From: Euryarchaeota archaeon UBA128
Lineage (GTDB): Archaea; Thermoplasmatota; Poseidoniia; Poseidoniales; Poseidoniaceae
Reading direction: 5' to 3'
DNA: 8,676 nt
Assembly (NCBI GenBank): GCA_002496955.1
Contig: DALZ01000087.1
Location: 1-8,676, forward strand
The notes under the pieces were generated by a model. The model was not told where the DNA came from. It worked only from the letters and a program-made list of their open reading frames with translations, and ran no database searches. Both the position numbers and the translations under genes were made by a program. Shown here piece after piece: positions 5,570 to 8,676 of the stretch (position 1 is its first letter; every line of letters begins with the position of its first letter).

Positions 5570-5812
5570 ATGACTGCAGAAGGTATGACATCAATAAGCG
5601 TGAGTTATGAGGTTCGTAGGCAGCTCAACACACTGCGTACTTTCAGTGGCTACAAGAGTGTAAATGAACTCTTGAACGACCTGATTAGGGCGCATAAGAT
5701 TACCAAAATGAACGGCGAAGTTGAGAAATTAAGAGAACGGATGAAAGCCGTTGCCGATGTCGATGTGGAGCACTTAGTTGATCGTTTGAATCTCTCTCCA
5801 TTCAGGGTGTAA
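5570..5812 (+). CDS. Ribbon-helix-helix DNA-binding protein (antitoxin-like)
   Basis: 80 residues. The pattern fits an RHH dimer subunit: strand TSISVS (7-12) that would enter the DNA major groove, helix A YEVRRQLNTLRTF (13-25), turn GYKS (27-30), helix B VNELLNDLIRAHK (31-43). A charged helical tail (about 46-75) then follows, as in antitoxins whose C-terminus wraps a toxin. The next gene starts four nt after the stop and has a PIN-like N-terminus, so a VapB-type antitoxin is the first reading. The alternative is a small centromere-binding partner of the upstream ParA, as in type Ib partition systems. ATG 5570 is used; ATG 5585 would remove five residues and start right at the strand. RHH fold fairly sure, role open. 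Confidence 0.75.
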   Translation: MTAEGMTSISVSYEVRRQLNTLRTFSGYKSVNELLNDLIRAHKITKMNGEVEKLRERMKAVADVDVEHLVDRLNLSPFRV

Positions 5813-5816
5813 TAAC

Positions 5817-6071
5817 ATGATGTATGGGGATGTCGAGAAATATGTGTTCGATACCAACAATCTGATTCGTGCGTTATTTGATGAAAATACGGCAGAAGGT
5901 CAACTGCTCGACGCCGCATGCGCCGGATATGTCGAATTATTTGCAAAATCTAAATCATGGAATGCCGTATTGTGGTTAATAATGAATACAATAATTGACG
6001 CTGGAAAACCGCTTTACACCGGCGAGGAATTAGGTCGCTTGAAAGAAGCACTGCCGATTATCTGGAAATAA
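5817..6071 (+). CDS. Short PIN-like protein, possible reduced VapC toxin
   Basis: 84 residues. The N-terminal 45 residues read like the start of a PIN ribonuclease: YVFDTNNLIRALF (9-21) with the first catalytic-type acid D12, then GQLLDAACAGYVELFAKS (28-45), as in PIN toxins. Full PIN domains are about 130 residues with three to four conserved acids; here the middle is missing and the end (TGEELGRLKEALPII, 68-82) only faintly recalls a PIN C-terminus. It may therefore be an internally deleted, inactive toxin, or a small protein using part of the fold. Translation is probably coupled to the RHH gene: GGGTG (5805-5809) lies in its last codons, and only four nt separate the genes. The stop abuts the stop of the convergent surface-protein gene. 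Coding is likely; function uncertain. Confidence 0.55.
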   Translation: MMYGDVEKYVFDTNNLIRALFDENTAEGQLLDAACAGYVELFAKSKSWNAVLWLIMNTIIDAGKPLYTGEELGRLKEALPIIWK

Positions 6072-8480
6072 TCAGTTATTACCATATTTCGCGATCCATT
6101 CGTGTCCATACCATTCCCATTGTTCCTGAGTCCAACCCTCTGGTAAGCCAGATTCAGGTATGGGTGGAGGAGTACTCGGCTTCTCAGCAGCCTGCTCCGC
6201 CACTGCATCAGCCTCCTCAGTCACTTCAACCTCTGTTGCCAATCCAGCGAGTTCGTCAATGTCTACCTGCTCGTCATAGAGCTCTTCTGCAGTTATTGTA
6301 TTGTCAATTTTCTCTTCGATAACATCACTCTTATCGCTGAAATCCATCGCCGCAACCTCATCATCCCAAGAGTCATCTGATTCAATACCCCCTGTTGCAG
6401 ACAGCCCTGCACTGCCTTCTAACGCTTCTTCATTGGCGGTATTGTTGTCTTTGGGCTGGAAAGGTACGCCGTAACGCTTGACGAGGTCGTTCAACTTTCG
6501 CCGTTTAGTGACAAAACTAACCAACAAGATAAGCACAGTAGCAATCACGAAAACGGCACCACCAACAACTGCCACATCCTTGATTGCTGACAAAACGCCG
6601 TCATCCTCATCCAGTGTACCCGCTTGTTTTTGGGCTAACCACGCAGCATAAGAGAGGTCGGGTTCTCCAACATTTTTATCTCTTGAAAGATATTCTTGAT
6701 AGTCTAGGTCATTCCAAGATTTACAAGAAGTAGACTGGTTGCCAGATATTCGACAATAATCCTCCTGACTAATAATCAGGGGTTCTAGGTCGTCATAGTC
6801 AGAATTTGACCCTACTCCGTCTCCATCTGAGTCAAACCATTCCGTTGCATCGGCTGGAAATTCATCGGTTAAATCATCAAAAGAATCCCCATCAGAGTCT
6901 AAACAGCCAAACTTATCAATTACGGTGCCGTCAAGACGAATCTCTTTTGTTGAATTTCCAGCAACAGATGGGCATGAATCTGGGGTTAAAGCAGGTGCAG
7001 GATTGTCGCCGTAACCATCGCTGTCCATGTCTGCCCATTGGGTAGAATCGTCGGGCAGCGCATCAGCTCCATCGGCAACAGTAAACGTATCGTCTGGGTT
7101 TGAATAATAATCAAAATCACTGTCAAGGCAGCCAAATCTATCAAACTTAGAGAACCCCGCTGCCTGCGGACATGAGTCGGGATCGTTGCCCAACGGGTTG
7201 TCGCCATAACCGTCACCATCACTATCATTCCATTGTGTTGCATCATCGATGAATTTGTCACCCATTAGACCATTGGTATTATCTCCATAACCATCCATAT
7301 CTGTATCGGTCCACTGTTCATTATTGTCAGGGAACATATCGCCATTTAGACCATTCTGATTATCCCCATAACCGTCGCCATCTGTGTCTGCATGTTGCTC
7401 AGGATTATTGGGGAACATATCGCCATTGGCTCCTTGGGGATTATCACCAAAGCCATCTCCGTCCGAGTCAGTTTGTTGTGTCGGTTCATTCGGGAAATCG
7501 TCCATCGAATCTATTACACCATCGCCATCATTGTCAATATCGTAATATACAATACCCGAGTTTAACCCTGAATTATAAATCACGGATATTTGACCAGTTA
7601 ATTCCGGCAGCACGTAAAAGACTGTGGTGACTGATGCCAGTTCATCCGTCTTCGTAAAATTGAGTTTATCGACAAAATGAATGGTATTATCACTGTCCAC
7701 CACGGCATAATGAGTGTCATCAAAATTCTGAATTGAGGTTATTTGGCTACTACTTAGAGTAATTTGTGAGTGGCTCCAAGAATTATTGTAATCATACATG
7801 TGTAAAACGCCGCCACCAGAACCCGCTAACAAGATTCCATCATGTGTTTCATACATGGCACTAAGATAGGAACTAGGCTGATTCTGCTGATTTATCTCAC
7901 TACCAAACTTATCGAAAATGTATAATTTGTTATCAAAGCCTCCAGCGACGATATTGTCATTTGATAATACCTCAAAGGACAGAAATCCAGAGGTAATAGT
8001 TGACGTTTGGTAGTTGGTGTAGGTGCCCTGATTGTATTCCTTTGCTTTACGTAGTCCGCTATTGTAGGCAATCCAAATCTCTCCATCAGAATCCCAGTCC
8101 AAAACATCCGGTATATTGGAAAGTTGTGTCTCATACTCAACTTGCTTTGTTTCGAGGTTGAAAACTAAAAATCCTTCTTCATATATGATGGCCAAAAGTT
8201 TCTCACCCGCATCTAATTTAGCGTAGGTAGTGTTTACCTCAAGGTCATGTGTCCAGATCTGTGAAAACCTGCCGTTTTGGATTGTACTGGAAGTTATTAC
8301 CCCATTAGTTTGCATATACAGTATTGTATTGTCATCCAAAATTTGGGTAAAAGCAATAGTTGAATCAAAGGTTTCAGTGGTATCCGCCTCTACAAGGTTA
8401 CTGTTTGCTGAGGTGAGGGGAATTGAGGCTGTTATCAAGGTAACAATCGCAAAAAACGCTAGGCATCCCGCACGCTTCAT
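6072..8480 (-). CDS. Secreted membrane-anchored surface protein: beta-propeller-like half, thrombospondin type 3 repeats, TM helix, acidic Trp-tail
   Basis: 802 residues from ATG 8480 (GGAG at 8486-8489, five-nt spacer; a GTG at 8495 would overlap the SD region). A signal peptide (1-25: MKR, hydrophobic core, TSA before the cut) is followed by about 280 residues of repeated beta-strand units such as NIVAGGFDNKLYIFDKFG, like propeller blades. Residues 314-566 hold eight or nine D-x-D-x-D-G calcium loops of the TSP3 type, with DSCP...FGCLDSD cysteine pairs. One membrane helix (636-658) is followed by KRRK, placing the N-terminus outside. The roughly 140-residue cytoplasmic tail is acidic, then Pro-rich (PPPIP), and ends in a Trp-rich motif (778-802). 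Several N-x-S/T sequons fit glycosylation. A calcium-stiffened stalk presenting a propeller is the inferred role; the ligand is unknown. Confidence 0.85.
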   Translation of the reverse strand: MKRAGCLAFFAIVTLITASIPLTSANSNLVEADTTETFDSTIAFTQILDDNTILYMQTNGVITSSTIQNGRFSQIWTHDLEVNTTYAKLDAGEKLLAIIYEEGFLVFNLETKQVEYETQLSNIPDVLDWDSDGEIWIAYNSGLRKAKEYNQGTYTNYQTSTITSGFLSFEVLSNDNIVAGGFDNKLYIFDKFGSEINQQNQPSSYLSAMYETHDGILLAGSGGGVLHMYDYNNSWSHSQITLSSSQITSIQNFDDTHYAVVDSDNTIHFVDKLNFTKTDELASVTTVFYVLPELTGQISVIYNSGLNSGIVYYDIDNDGDGVIDSMDDFPNEPTQQTDSDGDGFGDNPQGANGDMFPNNPEQHADTDGDGYGDNQNGLNGDMFPDNNEQWTDTDMDGYGDNTNGLMGDKFIDDATQWNDSDGDGYGDNPLGNDPDSCPQAAGFSKFDRFGCLDSDFDYYSNPDDTFTVADGADALPDDSTQWADMDSDGYGDNPAPALTPDSCPSVAGNSTKEIRLDGTVIDKFGCLDSDGDSFDDLTDEFPADATEWFDSDGDGVGSNSDYDDLEPLIISQEDYCRISGNQSTSCKSWNDLDYQEYLSRDKNVGEPDLSYAAWLAQKQAGTLDEDDGVLSAIKDVAVVGGAVFVIATVLILLVSFVTKRRKLNDLVKRYGVPFQPKDNNTANEEALEGSAGLSATGGIESDDSWDDEVAAMDFSDKSDVIEEKIDNTITAEELYDEQVDIDELAGLATEVEVTEEADAVAEQAAEKPSTPPPIPESGLPEGWTQEQWEWYGHEWIAKYGNN
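6075..6149 (-). other. C-terminal GLPEGWTQEQW...YGHEWIAKYG tail motif
   Basis: The last 25 residues (778-802) contain three Trp/Tyr-rich steps, GLPEGW, EQWEWYG and HEWIAKYG, and follow PPPIP. By memory, similar LPxGWTxEQWxxYGxxW endings occur on other Marine Group II membrane proteins. The segment looks like a short amphipathic helix, perhaps a docking tag on the cytoplasmic side. Family distribution was not searched. Confidence 0.6.
6507..6575 (-). other. Single transmembrane helix of the surface protein
   Basis: Residues 636-658 form a 23-residue run of V, A, G, F, I, L and T with no charges. They are bounded by D635 outside and KRRK (659-662) inside, satisfying the positive-inside rule and putting the repeats outside the cell. 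Confidence 0.85.
7198..7521 (-). repeat. Tandem 81-nt units encoding 27-residue TSP3 repeats
   Basis: On the + strand the marker TTRTCNCC recurs at 7198, 7279, 7360 and 7441, exactly 81 bp apart. Each unit encodes about 27 residues of the form GDNxxGxNGDMFPxNxEQ followed by DxDGDGY. Three units are close in sequence and the fourth diverges towards the propeller side. Regular spacing within a family of looser calcium repeats suggests local duplication or recombination between units. Confidence 0.8.
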
Positions 8481-8485
8481 GACCG

Positions 8486-8489
8486 CTCC
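8486..8489 (-). promoter_or_regulatory. Shine-Dalgarno fixing the surface-protein start
   Basis: On the minus strand GGAG lies five nt before ATG 8480. The in-frame GTG at 8495-8493 lies just upstream of it with no SD of its own, so the shorter protein with a clean MKR signal peptide is preferred. Confidence 0.75.
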
Positions 8490-8535
8490 AGACACTTTGA
8501 GGATATGAACACAGCGTTAATTTGCCCAAAAATCG

Positions 8536-8676
8536 TCATTCATCATCTGATTTCTTTTTACCCATATCCTTCGAAGGGGGTGGGCCTCGAGACTTCTTTA
8601 CTGGCTCTAGCATGTGCTTTACTGGCGTGAGCTTAGCCACAGTTGTTCTCGGCTGCTGCTGAGGAATCATCGTTTT
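8536..8676 (-). CDS. C-terminal end of an unidentified minus-strand gene (partial)
   Basis: An open frame enters from the right edge and stops at 8536 (TCA on the + strand). It gives 46 residues: Gln/Pro near the start (MIPQQQPRT), two related pieces (TPVKHM and EPVKKS), then PPPSKD and the strongly charged end GKKKSDDE. This looks like a flexible, basic C-terminal tail rather than a folded domain. An internal ATG at 8670 would allow a 44-residue protein, but no SD can be judged because the window ends. The surface-protein gene starts 55 nt downstream, so the two may share a transcript. Function not recognised. Confidence 0.5.
   Translation of the reverse strand, partial: KTMIPQQQPRTTVAKLTPVKHMLEPVKKSRGPPPSKDMGKKKSDDE

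Noticed and set aside
6806..7045. A + strand frame opposite the TSP3 repeats
   Set aside because: Its His/Leu/Gln-rich composition is the antisense image of Asp/Gly repeat codons.
7198..7521. Regular repeats considered as a CRISPR array
   Set aside because: The 81-bp units are in-frame coding repeats with no unique spacers, and no cas gene is nearby.
8230..8508. A 92-codon + strand frame opposite the surface-protein N-terminus
   Set aside because: It is antisense to the signal peptide and propeller region. Its hydrophobic stretches mirror the minus-strand coding bias.

Overview
The window looks like chromosomal DNA from a planktonic Thermoplasmatota archaeon, most likely Marine Group II (Candidatus Poseidoniales) or a close relative. 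This rests on the archaeal ribosomal/translation cluster L7Ae-S28e-L24e-Ndk-aIF5B, on Shine-Dalgarno-led starts that include TTG and GTG, and on a secreted, membrane-anchored protein with thrombospondin type 3 calcium repeats and a short Trp-rich C-terminal tail of a kind I associate with Marine Group II surface proteins. The lineage is inferred from gene content and recall; no marker tree could be made.

Region 1 (1-3343, + strand) is a tight translation operon: rpl7ae, rps28e, rpl24e, ndk and infB (aIF5B). Gaps are 5-64 nt and there is an SD-like element before every start. The most notable element is a predicted kink-turn at 38-67. It contains the SD in its loop and the L7Ae AUG in its three-nucleotide bulge and first G-A pair, which is the architecture expected if L7Ae represses its own translation. 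L24e keeps only one of the four zinc-ligand cysteines. aIF5B carries a Cys4 knuckle-like insertion between domains II and III.

Region 2 (3344-6071, + strand) starts after a promoter-like gap. It holds a MoxR-family AAA ATPase without its usual DUF58/VWA partners here, a ParA/Soj-type ATPase with an N-terminal extension, then a 97-nt gap dense in repeats and dyads. That gap leads into a ribbon-helix-helix (RHH) DNA-binding protein followed 4 nt later by a very short PIN-like protein. The last two look like an RHH/PIN toxin-antitoxin pair with a reduced toxin. ParA, a small RHH protein and a repeat array side by side also resemble a type Ib partition module. Both readings are open.

Region 3 (6072-8676, - strand) abuts region 2 tail-to-tail with no base between the two stop codons. 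It holds the 802-residue surface protein (signal peptide, beta-propeller-like half, TSP3 repeats, one membrane helix, acidic cytoplasmic tail), and upstream of it the C-terminal end of another minus-strand gene that runs off the window. No RNA gene, CRISPR array, insertion sequence or integrase was seen, and no gene-free stretch exceeds 300 bases.
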